A DNA stretch of 64,000 nucleotides. It comes from Okeania sp. SIO2B3. GTDB taxonomy: Bacteria; Cyanobacteriota; Cyanobacteriia; Cyanobacteriales; Microcoleaceae. This document shows, in pieces, positions 50,009 to 58,732 of the stretch. The notes beneath the pieces were generated by a model that worked only from the letters and a program-made list of their open reading frames with translations, was not told where the DNA came from and did not search any database. The stretch is taken from assembly GCF_010672525.1 (NCBI RefSeq), contig NZ_JAAHGH010000008.1, forward strand, positions 464,761 to 528,760, read 5' to 3'. Position 1 is the stretch's first letter. Every line of letters starts with the position of its first letter. A program made the position numbers and the translations under genes.

Positions 50009-51451
50009 ATGGCTAAACCAATAAAATTTGGAACAGATGGCTGGCGCGGTGTTATAGCTGATGATTTTACTTTTGAACGAGTTTCTTTAGTAGCTCCAAT
50101 CGCAGCGCGAATTTTAGAGAAAAATTATGCTGATTCTACGAATAATAGTAAAACAGTAATTGTTGGCTTCGACCGTAGGTTTATGGCTGAAGAATTTGCC
50201 CAAGTTGCTGCTGAAGCTGTTCAAAATGCAGGGTTTGATGTGCTGTTAACAGAAACTTATGCTCCTACTCCTGCTTTTAGTTGGGCAGCATTTGAAAAAC
50301 AAGCTCTTGGGGCAATCGTCATGACTGCTAGTCATAATCCAGGAAAATATTTAGGGTTAAAAGTAAAGGGTGCTTTTGGTGGGTCAGTTCCTCCAGAAAT
50401 TACACAACAAATAGAAGAATTATTAACAGTTGAAGTAGAAAAAAATCCGGTTCAGGGGAGCAAAATAGAAAGTTTTAATCCTTGGCCGAGTTATTGTGAA
50501 ACTCTACAAAAAATGGTAGATATTAACAACATTAAGTCTGCTATTAATGAGGGAAAATTAAAGGTTTTTGCAGATGTAATGCACGGTGCTGCTGCTGGAG
50601 GGTTGCAAAAAATATTGGGAGTAGAAATTCAAGAGGTTAATGGTAATCGCGATCCTTTATTTGATGGTGGTGCTCCTGAACCTTTGCCTCGCTATTTGAG
50701 TAAACTTTTTAAAGAAATGAAAAGTTATCGAGCAGCAAATCAGGGAAATTTATCCATTGGATTAGTGTTTGATGGAGATAGCGATCGCATTGCTGCTGTG
50801 GATGGTGAGGGTAATTTTCTCAGCTCCCAAATTTTAATTCCTATTCTGATAGAACATCTGACAACTAGGCATGGGTTTAGTGGGGAAGTGGTAAAGACTA
50901 TTAGTGGTTCCGATCTATTTCCCAAGGTGGCACAATTATATAATATGCCAATTTTTGAAACTCCCATTGGCTATAAATATATTGCCGACCGAATGTTATC
51001 AACTCAGGTGCTTGTGGGTGGAGAAGAGTCTGGGGGTATTGGTTATGGTACTCATATTCCGGAAAGGGATGCTTTATTATCTGCACTCTATTTATTAGAG
51101 GCAGTGGTAATGTCTGGTCAAGATTTAAGTGCAATTTACCGCCAACTCCAAGAAAAAACAGGTTTTAGTTCTGTTTATGACAGGATAGATTTACCTTTGC
51201 CTAATATGGAGGTGCGATCGCGTTTGTTGGAGCAGTTACAAAGTTATCCTTTGACAGAGGTTGCTGGACAAAAAGTGGTTGATTGTTTGACTATAGATGG
51301 GTATAAGTTGCGATTGGCTGATGGTCGTTGGTTATTGATTCGGTTTAGTGGTACTGAACCTGTTTTGCGACTTTATTGTGAAGCTGCGGATATGCAGCAG
51401 GTTAAGCAAACTTTGGAGTGGGCTAAAAATTGGGCTAACAGTATTGCTTGA
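50009..51451 (+). CDS. Phosphoglucomutase/phosphomannomutase family protein
   Basis: 480 aa from ATG 50009 (MAKPIKFGTDGWRGVIADDF); the frame upstream runs into the tnpB element end and is excluded. Alpha-D-phosphohexomutase motifs: IVMTASHNPGKYLGLKVKG (phosphoserine), VFDGDSDRIAAVDGEG (metal), GGEESGGIGYGTHIPERDAL (sugar) and RFSGTEPVLRLYCEA (phosphate). Interconverts hexose 1- and 6-phosphates; whether glucose, mannose or glucosamine is not readable. Confidence 0.92.
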   Translation: MAKPIKFGTDGWRGVIADDFTFERVSLVAPIAARILEKNYADSTNNSKTVIVGFDRRFMAEEFAQVAAEAVQNAGFDVLLTETYAPTPAFSWAAFEKQALGAIVMTASHNPGKYLGLKVKGAFGGSVPPEITQQIEELLTVEVEKNPVQGSKIESFNPWPSYCETLQKMVDINNIKSAINEGKLKVFADVMHGAAAGGLQKILGVEIQEVNGNRDPLFDGGAPEPLPRYLSKLFKEMKSYRAANQGNLSIGLVFDGDSDRIAAVDGEGNFLSSQILIPILIEHLTTRHGFSGEVVKTISGSDLFPKVAQLYNMPIFETPIGYKYIADRMLSTQVLVGGEESGGIGYGTHIPERDALLSALYLLEAVVMSGQDLSAIYRQLQEKTGFSSVYDRIDLPLPNMEVRSRLLEQLQSYPLTEVAGQKVVDCLTIDGYKLRLADGRWLLIRFSGTEPVLRLYCEAADMQQVKQTLEWAKNWANSIA

Positions 51452-51499
51452 TTTATGCAAAGTGGCAAGTTAATCCTATAGTTTTGATGTCTAGCACTT

Positions 51500-51542
51500 G
51501 AGTGAAGTCAGAAGTCAGAAGTCAGAAGTTAGAAGTTAAATT
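51500..51542. repeat. AGAAGTC short tandem repeat
   Basis: GAAGTCAGAAGTCAGAAGTC and decaying units, a heptanucleotide-type repeat as known from filamentous cyanobacteria. A reverse-complement tract lies at 53345-53380. Confidence 0.75.
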
Positions 51543-51807
51543 CTGGCGTTGCTTAGTGGTAATGATTTTTAGATTAAGTATCAAGGCAAAACATAAGTTT
51601 TTCAATTTTATAGCGCTACTTGAATAGGGAATCGGGAATAGTAAACTGTTAAAGGGTTTTCGGTGCTCAAATGCTCCGCTAACATGGTTTAGAAATGTCA
51701 AACACCTTAATGCGTAGCGCTATACCTTCAACTACTTACCATTACATTTGAGCAACTGCTAGACAAAGATTTGGCCACGGATATACGGATGATTTATCTG
51801 CATTCTG

Positions 51808-52268
51808 TGAAGCTCTAAAAAACGGCAAGGATTTTCCTCTTGCATCTCCAAAAAAATTATGATATGATTTAACCATTGGGTGTAGCTCGCCCCTACGCAT
51901 GACTTTTTATTCAACTAAAAAACACCATTTCGCCACTGAATACATAGGGAAACTCACACCATAAAAGCAAAGAAAATTATCATCCTGTGAAGCTCTAAGG
52001 AAAGAAGTGGCGGACGCAAAATTTACCCGCCCCATCAACACATCCATATATTTAATCATGTAGAAGCGATGTAGCTACCGCACTTGCTCTGCGATCGCTA
52101 TATGCACAAACCCAAAAATATCATCTTGTGAAGCTCCAAAAAAACGGCAAAGATTTTCCTCTTGCATCGCCAAAAAAATTGTGATATGATTTAATCATTG
52201 GGTGTAACTCGCCCCTACGCATGACTTTTTATTCAACTAAAAAACAAAATTTCGCCACTGAATAAATA
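51808..52268. repeat. Pair of ~140-bp direct repeats
   Basis: 51808-51945 and 52125-52265 share TGTGAAGCTC, AAAACGGCAAGGATTTTCCT, CTTGCATC, ATGATATGATTTAACCATTG and ACGCATGACTTTTTATTCAA with few differences. Between them are further CCTGTGAAGCTC starts (51987, 52121). The repeated CCCCTACGCATGACTTTTTA also has a match at 43140-43150. No gene is seen in 51452-52314. Confidence 0.75.
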
Positions 52269-52314
52269 TAAATTTAACTTTTAACTTCCGCGTAGCGGCA
52301 CTAGATATAAAATT

Positions 52315-52482
52315 ATGGAAGCAGGTTTAGTAGGTTTAGCAGGTTGGGGATTATCAAAAATAGCAGATTCATTGTGGGATACTGCTTGGGAAAAAGGAGG
52401 TAAAAACCTCACTCAATCTTTCAATAAAACAGATATAGAAAAAGCAATTAAATCTGGAGAAAAAGCTGTCAAAATTCAATAG
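52315..52482 (+). CDS. Short ORF, probable N-terminal remnant
   Basis: 55 aa: MEAGLVGLAGWGLSKIADSL, WDTAWEKGGKNLTQSFNKTD, IEKAIKSGEKAVKIQ. The style (amphipathic start, WEKGGKNL, TDIEKAIKSGEKA) resembles the first 50 residues of large cyanobacterial STAND/NACHT-type proteins, but the rest of such a gene is absent. It could be an intact small protein; I cannot tell. Confidence 0.45.
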   Translation: MEAGLVGLAGWGLSKIADSLWDTAWEKGGKNLTQSFNKTDIEKAIKSGEKAVKIQ

Positions 52483-52609
52483 TTAGGCAGTGGGAGCATC
52501 TTGCTCCCGTTGTCGCATTCTGCCATACTTCATCTCAATCAGGTAAACTACTAGCGGACAAGATACCCAGACTACAGAACATTAAACATTAATATTTGTA
52601 CTTCACAAG

Positions 52610-52950
52610 GGCTTTGTTGCATGAAAGTAGCGTTCTTAACATCCATTCCGCAGCTATATCACTCTGTTTCACGATTATTGATGCACTACCATCTATTGTC
52701 CAATAGTTATTACTCTGTTGATTCGCGAAAGATAGCGATCGCGATTATTGATGCACTACCATCTATTGTACAATAGTTATTGATCTGCTGATTAAACCTC
52801 AAAGCTTTTACCTGTAAAAGCTTCCGCCTTTTTCACCTCAAACATTGATGCACTACCATCTATTGTCCAATAGTTACAGCAGTTACCGCACATTATGAAG
52901 TACATATGCCGAGCAAGTGCGGCAGCTATATACCTTCATGCAACAAAGCC
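52610..52950. mobile_element. 341-bp MITE with GGCTTTGTTGCATGAA ends
   Basis: Perfect 16-bp terminal inverted repeats, GGCTTTGTTGCATGAA and TTCATGCAACAAAGCC. Flanks CTTCACAAG (52601-52609) and CTTGACAAG (52951-52959) form a 9-bp target duplication with one mismatch. Ends and 9-bp duplication match the IS903 group of the IS5 family. Inside, ATTGATGCACTACCATCTAT followed by TGT(C/A)CAATAGTTA occurs three times. No transposase. Confidence 0.85.
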
Positions 52951-53306
52951 CTTGACAAGACTTACGCACAGACACTCAATTCAGTGAGGGCGCAATTCGG
53001 AGCTTGGCGGAACGCCAATGCCATTTGCTTTGCATAACTATCGTTAACGCCCCTACATATGGCGTTTTCACTGATATAGCAATGAGCGCTGGTATATTTA
53101 CAAATTGTAGGAGAGGCCAAATAGCTAAAAGTCTTATATTATCGGCAATTTATTCCCTCTGTTGCCTTTTGTCTATTGCCTGTTGCCTGCGCAAAGCGCT
53201 ATAACTGATAACTGATAAATCCCCTATTGCCCATCAAATTCTGCCAACCAAAATGGTATAAAACCCCGCTTTTTAAAGCGCAATATTTTTGGAGAGTTGG
53301 TCAAAT

Positions 53307-53343
53307 CCCCTACTTCCCCTCCTGGGAGGGGTTAGGGGTGGGT
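53307..53343. repeat. Diverged GC-rich palindromic element
   Basis: CCCCTACTTCCCCTCCTGGG, AGGGGTTAGGGGTGGGTT: relative of the elements inside tnpB at 7409 and 33974, here intergenic. Confidence 0.6.
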
Positions 53344-53457
53344 TAACTTCTGACTTCCGACTTCTGACTTCTGACTTTGTTAAGTTGATTCACCAACGCC
53401 AAAATTTCAAGCTATACTGTAAACGATAAAATAATCTTAGGGTAAACAACAGTACCC

Positions 53458-55593
53458 ATGCAGTTGCAACGTCAGTTTAGTGGACAAATCGTCACTTTAG
53501 ACACCCAAAACTTGATTGGTGGGGGTGGAGAAGGTCGTATCTATCCTGTGCTACAAGACCCATCCTTAGTGGCCAAAATTTACCACAAACCCACAGATGA
53601 AGATGCTGATAAACTGACAGTGATGTTCTCCCACCCACCAGACGCACCGATAGCATCCGGACATTCAGCGATCGCATGGCCTGTAGACCTACTACACACT
53701 ATCAACAGTAAACAGCAAATCATCGGTTTTCTCATGCCTCGTGTTTTTAGAGCAGAACCGATACATATATTCTATAATCCTAGAAACCGTAGGGAACAAA
53801 AACCCCTGTTCAACTATCGTTATCTTCACCGCACAGCTCGTAATTTAGTCGCAGCAGTTAATGCTCTACACAAAAGTGGATATGCTGTCGGCGATATCAA
53901 TGAGTCAAATATGCTGGTGACAGATACTGCTTTAGTAACGCTAGTTGATACAGACTCATTTCAAGTACGCGACCCCTACACTCTAGAAATTTATCGTTGT
54001 CCAGTAGGAAAACCCGAATTTACTCCCCCAGAATTACAAGGTCAAAGTTTCCGGGAAGTCGATCGCCTACCAGAACATGATTTATTTGGGGTGGCGGTGT
54101 TAATATTTCAGGTTTTGATGGAGGGAACTCACCCCTTTGCTGGAGTTTATCAAGGTAGAGGTGAACCACCCAGTCTTGAAGCTCGAATTCAAGCAGGTCA
54201 TTTTCCCTACAGTAAAAAGCGAGTTCCCTATCGCCCAACCCCACTTGCGCCAGATTTTAAGATTTTGCATCCCACCATACAACAATTATTTATTGATTGT
54301 TTTGAAAAAGGGCATGAACATCCTACGGAACGCCCAGACACTAAAATTTGGTTGCAGGCACTACGAGAAGCAGAAGATAATTTGATAATTTGTCAAAAAA
54401 ATCATCAACATTTGTATGGTAATCATTTAAAATCTTGTCCGTGGTGCGATCGCACCAAAAAATTAAAAGGGCGCGACCCTTTCCCATCAAGGGAAGCAGT
54501 GCGAAATCAGAAACATCTGCAACCAGCTCAACCTAAGCAACGAAAATTATTGTTGTTGAGGCCGCAAAAAACTACTACTACTCCCCGAAAACCAGCACCA
54601 CCAAAACCCATCATTATTAACAGAAAAATGGGTCAATATCAACCTTTATTAACTCCTATTCTGACTAAAACTAAACCGCCATCATTACCAATAATTCCTC
54701 TACCAGGCGGTGGAAATGGTATTGTTGGTATTGCTAAAGATGCTATGTGGGGTAGCCTTTGGGGAGTATTGTGTGCAGCAGCAGTAGCAGGTCTAGTATT
54801 AGGAATAATAAAAGGTAGCCTTGCAGTTTTTGGTGGTACGATCGTGGGAATGTTGTGGGGCGGTTTTTTCGCATTAGCTTGGCAATATATTATTCCTGTG
54901 GGAATGTCTGGTAGGAGTTTAGGTTTAACTGGAGCATTTTGGGGAGGGTTTATTGCAGTTGCTATTAGTGGTAGTATATATGGAATTAGTAATCGTCTGG
55001 AGTCATTCGGGCAAGCAGTTTTATTTGGAGGATTTTTAGGTACTATTTGGGGTAGTATTTGGAGTGCTTTTAAACCACCTTTAACATTGCCTGGTTCTGG
55101 AAGAATTTGGGGCAGACGTGGTTTATTTTTAGGTGCTATTTGGGGTGCTTTTTTAGGAACAGTTATTGGGGCAATTTTAGCGGGTGTTTTTGTGTTTCAG
55201 GAAAGTATGAAAGAGAATAGTAATTCTTGGCTGGAGTTATTATCAATATTCATAAGTAGTATGATTCCGGCAATAGGTGTAGGTGCAATGGGTGGGATTA
55301 TAGGTGGTGCTGTCTTCGGACCAATTTTAGGTGCGCCAACTTTACCTTTATCAAATAGATTATCAGGGATAAGAGGTGCTTTTTTAGGTGGAATTTGGGG
55401 GTGTTTTTTAGGAGTAATTATTGGGGTAATTTTGGGTGGTATTTTACCACAACTTGGGTCGATAGATTTAGTGAGAATTATGCGAATTGATGAAGATTTT
55501 ACTATGATACTTTCAACGATTTTTGGGGCTGGTTTAGGTGCAATTGGTGGCTGTTTTTCTGGGGCAGCTTGGGGAGGTATGGGGAAGTGGTAA
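53458..55593 (+). CDS. TerY-P-like protein kinase fused to a glycine-rich membrane domain
   Basis: 711 aa. Residues 1-310 are a divergent protein kinase: GGGGEGRIYPV (glycine loop), VAKIYHK (Lys), GYAVGDINESNMLVTD (catalytic loop without HRD) and LVDTDSFQV (metal Asp), as in the kinases of bacterial vWA-PP2C-kinase triads. About 320-345 has a small Cys/His site (HLYGNHLKSCPWCDR). From residue ~415 come glycine-rich hydrophobic segments repeating GxxxGxxWG (for example MLWGGFFALAW, GAFWGGFIAVAISGS, GAIWGAFLGTVIGAI), probably six to eight membrane passes. No vWA or PP2C gene is adjacent. Substrate unknown. Confidence 0.82.
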   Translation: MQLQRQFSGQIVTLDTQNLIGGGGEGRIYPVLQDPSLVAKIYHKPTDEDADKLTVMFSHPPDAPIASGHSAIAWPVDLLHTINSKQQIIGFLMPRVFRAEPIHIFYNPRNRREQKPLFNYRYLHRTARNLVAAVNALHKSGYAVGDINESNMLVTDTALVTLVDTDSFQVRDPYTLEIYRCPVGKPEFTPPELQGQSFREVDRLPEHDLFGVAVLIFQVLMEGTHPFAGVYQGRGEPPSLEARIQAGHFPYSKKRVPYRPTPLAPDFKILHPTIQQLFIDCFEKGHEHPTERPDTKIWLQALREAEDNLIICQKNHQHLYGNHLKSCPWCDRTKKLKGRDPFPSREAVRNQKHLQPAQPKQRKLLLLRPQKTTTTPRKPAPPKPIIINRKMGQYQPLLTPILTKTKPPSLPIIPLPGGGNGIVGIAKDAMWGSLWGVLCAAAVAGLVLGIIKGSLAVFGGTIVGMLWGGFFALAWQYIIPVGMSGRSLGLTGAFWGGFIAVAISGSIYGISNRLESFGQAVLFGGFLGTIWGSIWSAFKPPLTLPGSGRIWGRRGLFLGAIWGAFLGTVIGAILAGVFVFQESMKENSNSWLELLSIFISSMIPAIGVGAMGGIIGGAVFGPILGAPTLPLSNRLSGIRGAFLGGIWGCFLGVIIGVILGGILPQLGSIDLVRIMRIDEDFTMILSTIFGAGLGAIGGCFSGAAWGGMGKW

Positions 55594-55762
55594 TTTCAGT
55601 TATCAATTATCAGTTATCAGTTTAACCTTTAAAACTTTCGTGTAGCAGCACTAGGCAATATTTTTCCCACTGTTGCCTGTTACCTGTTGCCTGTTGCCTG
55701 ATGTTTGCTAAAGGGCAAAAATATAGACTATCATAGACAAATATGTACAAAATGTCTAGGAG

Positions 55763-55858
55763 ATGAAACCACACGAATTTGCAGAAAGATTAGGAGTTAG
55801 CGTCAAAACTTTACAGCGTTGGGATAAGTGTGAAAAATTAAAAGCTAAACGCGTATAG
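55763..55858 (+). pseudogene. IS607 tnpA N-terminal fragment
   Basis: MKPHEFAERLGVSVKTLQRW and DKCEKLKAKRV, then stop: the MerR-type HTH head of an IS607 recombinase (compare LGVSTKTIRRWEAQGRL in the intact copy). The resolvase domain is gone. Confidence 0.82.
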
Positions 55859-55939
55859 GTCAAATCACCGCTACCATACTATAACAAATATTGTTGACAT
55901 TCCTAGACAGACCATGCTAACTTTGAGGTAAGTAATTCA

Positions 55940-56702
55940 ATGTTAGCAATGGCCAAGTCTCACGGTTCCTTAACAGGGATAGAAGCAAAAATTGAATATT
56001 ATCCTGTTTTTGAGGAACTCGGAGCATTGAATGGTTGTATAGGTATTGATTTTAATGCGGAATTAATTTCAGTTGCTTATGTTAAATGGGATGGAAATAT
56101 TGAATATTTAGAAGAAATACCTTACCAGTGAAAAAATAAAACTACTGGGTCTCGACAAGCAACTATGAGGAATATTGTCGCGACTATTGTCAAATTAGCA
56201 GATTTTTTTGAGTGCGCTATTGCCATTGAGTCCTTAGATTTTACTAAGAAAAAATCCATTGCTCGGAGCGAGGAAAGTAAAGTTTATAATGCGATGCTTT
56301 CTAACTGGTCTACAGGGATGTTTAGAGAAGCTTTAGAGTCACGTTGTAGAAGATTTGGAGTTGAATTAATAAAAGTCAACCCTGCTTTTACGCTTCGTGA
56401 TAGGAATGATTAATTATATGGCTAAATATGGCCTCAATAGTGGCACTGCTGCAGCTTTAACGATCAGTCGTAGAGCTTTAAAATTATCAGAAAAAATCCC
56501 CAAATGTTTGTTGAGACCAGAGGATGTCAACAAACATGATTGGAGTCATTGGAGGCGAGTTGCTAGTTTTATTAAACTACATCGTATCCGGAGGACTCAA
56601 CTTTTTCAGTGGAGGAAAGCCCTTGAGGGAATCCTAACCCATAGTTTGTGGGCGGAACATCAACTTTCTGTGCAAGTACACATTGAAACGGGTGAGTATT
56701 GA
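55940..56702 (+). pseudogene. Broken TnpB-related gene
   Basis: IGIDFNAELISVAYVKWDGN (55940 frame), a stop after EEIPYQ, then MRNIVATIVKLADFFECAIA and IESLDFTKKKSIARSEESKV, SRCRRFGVELIKVNPAFTLR, a frameshift near 56395, then NYMAKYGLNSGTAAALTISR. This is the 'TnpB-related' family of IS607-like elements (RuvC-type Asp in GIDFN, Glu in IESLDF). Together with the HTH fragment it marks a second, dead IS607-like insertion. Confidence 0.8.
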
Positions 56703-56749
56703 AATCATTTGCAGTCACCGATGGCAAATGTCTAGCGCATGTCTAGTTT

Positions 56750-57817
56750 TCAAGAAGGTGCTATAACTGCATCCAATAATAGATCCGCACCAAAACGTAC
56801 AGGATCAGTACAAGGCAAACCAGTCTCTATTTCCATTTGAGCGATCGCTTCTTTAGCTGCCACTTCATCTAAATGAAAAGTATTCATGGCAATACCAACA
56901 ACTCGCGCTGGTTCCATAGCGCCACCAGCAGCAACCACCATCTCATATAACTGAATCACTTTAGGTAACGGTGGAATCAAAACACTGGGATGATTGCGAA
57001 TACGAGTTTGATTAGCACGATGCACCAAAATTAAATCCGTGGGTTGAGTACCGCGCAATAGTGGGAGGGTAGCAGTAGAACCAGGATGCAATAAAGAGCC
57101 TTGGCCTTCAATAATCAGTAAGTCGTGGGCCTTGCCAAACTGCATAATCATTTGTTCCACTGCTCCGGCAGCAAAGTCAACTCGCACTGCATCTAAGGCA
57201 ATACCATTGCCAGCAATCATTAAACCTGCTTGGCCTGTAGCGAGGAATTTAGAGTTGAAACCTCGGCGTTGAGCTGTGGCATTAAGTTCTAAACTGGTAG
57301 ACATTTTACCGATCGCCATATCAGTACCCACTGTTAAGACTCGGCGACAAGAAAGTGTTCTAGCTTTCCCACTGGCAATAGTTAATCCTTGAGGTTCTTG
57401 ACGCACATCCCATATCCATTGCGTAGGTCGCAATAGTGGTTGAATTTCTGGATGATTTGCCAAAGAGCTATGCAAACCGTTGACCACTGATAATCCAGAA
57501 GTAACTGCTTGTTTGATTTCTCCAAACCATTCATCAGGCAAAGCACCACCAGAAGGAGCAATACCTATAACTAATACTTCTGGGTCAAAAGCGATGGCTT
57601 CGACAACAGAAGCAACTATTGGTATGTCGCGGGGAATTTTAGTAAGTTCGGGTAATGATTTTCCGGCACATTGGCGATCGATGACGGCAACAATTTCTGC
57701 TTGACTGTAGCGCAATAGTGACAAGCCAGTTTTGCCTGATGAACCCTGGATGCCATTGTGTAGGAGAATTGCTATTTTACCATTTTGAATTTTTGATTGT
57801 GTATTTTCTGTAGTCAT
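56750..57817 (-). CDS. DUF1611 family protein (DgcN-like)
   Basis: 355 aa. Rossmann-like N-terminal part (residues 17-110: AIVAVIDRQCAGKSLPEL region, VLVIGIAPSGGALPDEW) and a C-terminal P-loop domain with GTDMAIGKMSTSLEL and LLIIEGQGSLLHPG. This family includes DgcN, linked to D-glutamate metabolism, and often sits next to dipeptide epimerases; neither is established here, and no epimerase is in the window. Complete. Confidence 0.85.
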   Translation of the reverse strand: MTTENTQSKIQNGKIAILLHNGIQGSSGKTGLSLLRYSQAEIVAVIDRQCAGKSLPELTKIPRDIPIVASVVEAIAFDPEVLVIGIAPSGGALPDEWFGEIKQAVTSGLSVVNGLHSSLANHPEIQPLLRPTQWIWDVRQEPQGLTIASGKARTLSCRRVLTVGTDMAIGKMSTSLELNATAQRRGFNSKFLATGQAGLMIAGNGIALDAVRVDFAAGAVEQMIMQFGKAHDLLIIEGQGSLLHPGSTATLPLLRGTQPTDLILVHRANQTRIRNHPSVLIPPLPKVIQLYEMVVAAGGAMEPARVVGIAMNTFHLDEVAAKEAIAQMEIETGLPCTDPVRFGADLLLDAVIAPS

Positions 57818-57919
57818 GGTTTTTTAACGAATAAATTTTCTTTGTCTGTACAAGTAATAGTTAACTAGCTATCAGCTATCAGCTATCAGCTATCAGCCTA
57901 AAAATTTGCGCATATAATT

Positions 57920-58130
57920 AGGGTTTGCTGAATAAAGCTAAAAGTTAGGATAGCTAAAGTAATTGAGCTTTTTATATTCAGTTTATCTCCTAGTTTTGCA
58001 TCAATTTACTGAAATTTTCTGCTGAAATTCAAGAAAATTTCTTCACATAAAATGGCCGAAACCGTTGCCTGTTATCCCATCTCTGCGTCTCCGCGTCCTA
58101 CTCCCACCAACCAATTTTTTCAGCAGACCT
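57920..58130. mobile_element. AGGGTTTGC-ended MITE, copy 4
   Basis: 211 bp, AGGGTTTGCTGAATAAAG to TTTTTCAGCAGACCT, flanked by TAATT on both sides (57915-57919 and 58131-58135). The right end differs more than in the other copies. Interior different. Just left of it is a tandem AGCTATC repeat (57865-57897). Confidence 0.65.
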
Positions 58131-58732
58131 TAATTAGGTATCTGTTTGCGGAGCATTCCGGAACGTCCAAGCTTGGGTAAAACATCCCCGACTTCTATAA
58201 GTAGCTTAATTTTAGGAGGGATTTAAATCCCCTTCTAAAAAGCTGACCACCGACCGCTCTCACTGCTGTTTGCGGAGCATTCCGTCAGGAAACGCTTTTT
58301 AATAATGAACCTAGAATACAAATAGAATTCCTTTTATAACTTAAAATCTGTATAGGTAATTTACAAATCTTTATATAACCTTAGCTATAGTATTTAGTTT
58401 AAACTAGCATTCATTGAAAATTGTGTAATAATTTGTTAAAAATATATTTTTCATCAATGTTCCTAATTGTATATTGAAAAATAATAAATCCATGAATATA
58501 TATTAATGATATATTATTATTTTTTTTGCCCATCAGACATAATTAAATGCAAAAATTTCCTCAAAAATTAGTGAAAAATATCCTGTTGTCCATAATATTT
58601 ATTACTACAGTAAATTTTACCGAGAAATTGTGGGTATGCGCCTCTCCTTTTAAGGGGATAAAAAAAAGAGAATTCCGTATTTTCTTACCTCCTTATTGCA
58701 GAGGTACTGATAACTGATAACTGATAACTGAA
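58131..58732. other. Spacer upstream of the AGCS gene
   Basis: Contains two GTTTGCGGAGCATTCCG segments (about 58144 and 58268) bounding a 120-bp interval, then AT-rich DNA, and at 58706-58736 tandem CTGATAA units that run into the AGCS start codon. I looked for a glycine riboswitch and did not recognise one. Confidence 0.55.

Noticed and set aside
58131..58732. Glycine riboswitch before the AGCS gene
   Set aside because: The typical paired aptamer core is not seen; the region is AT-rich and repeat-derived.
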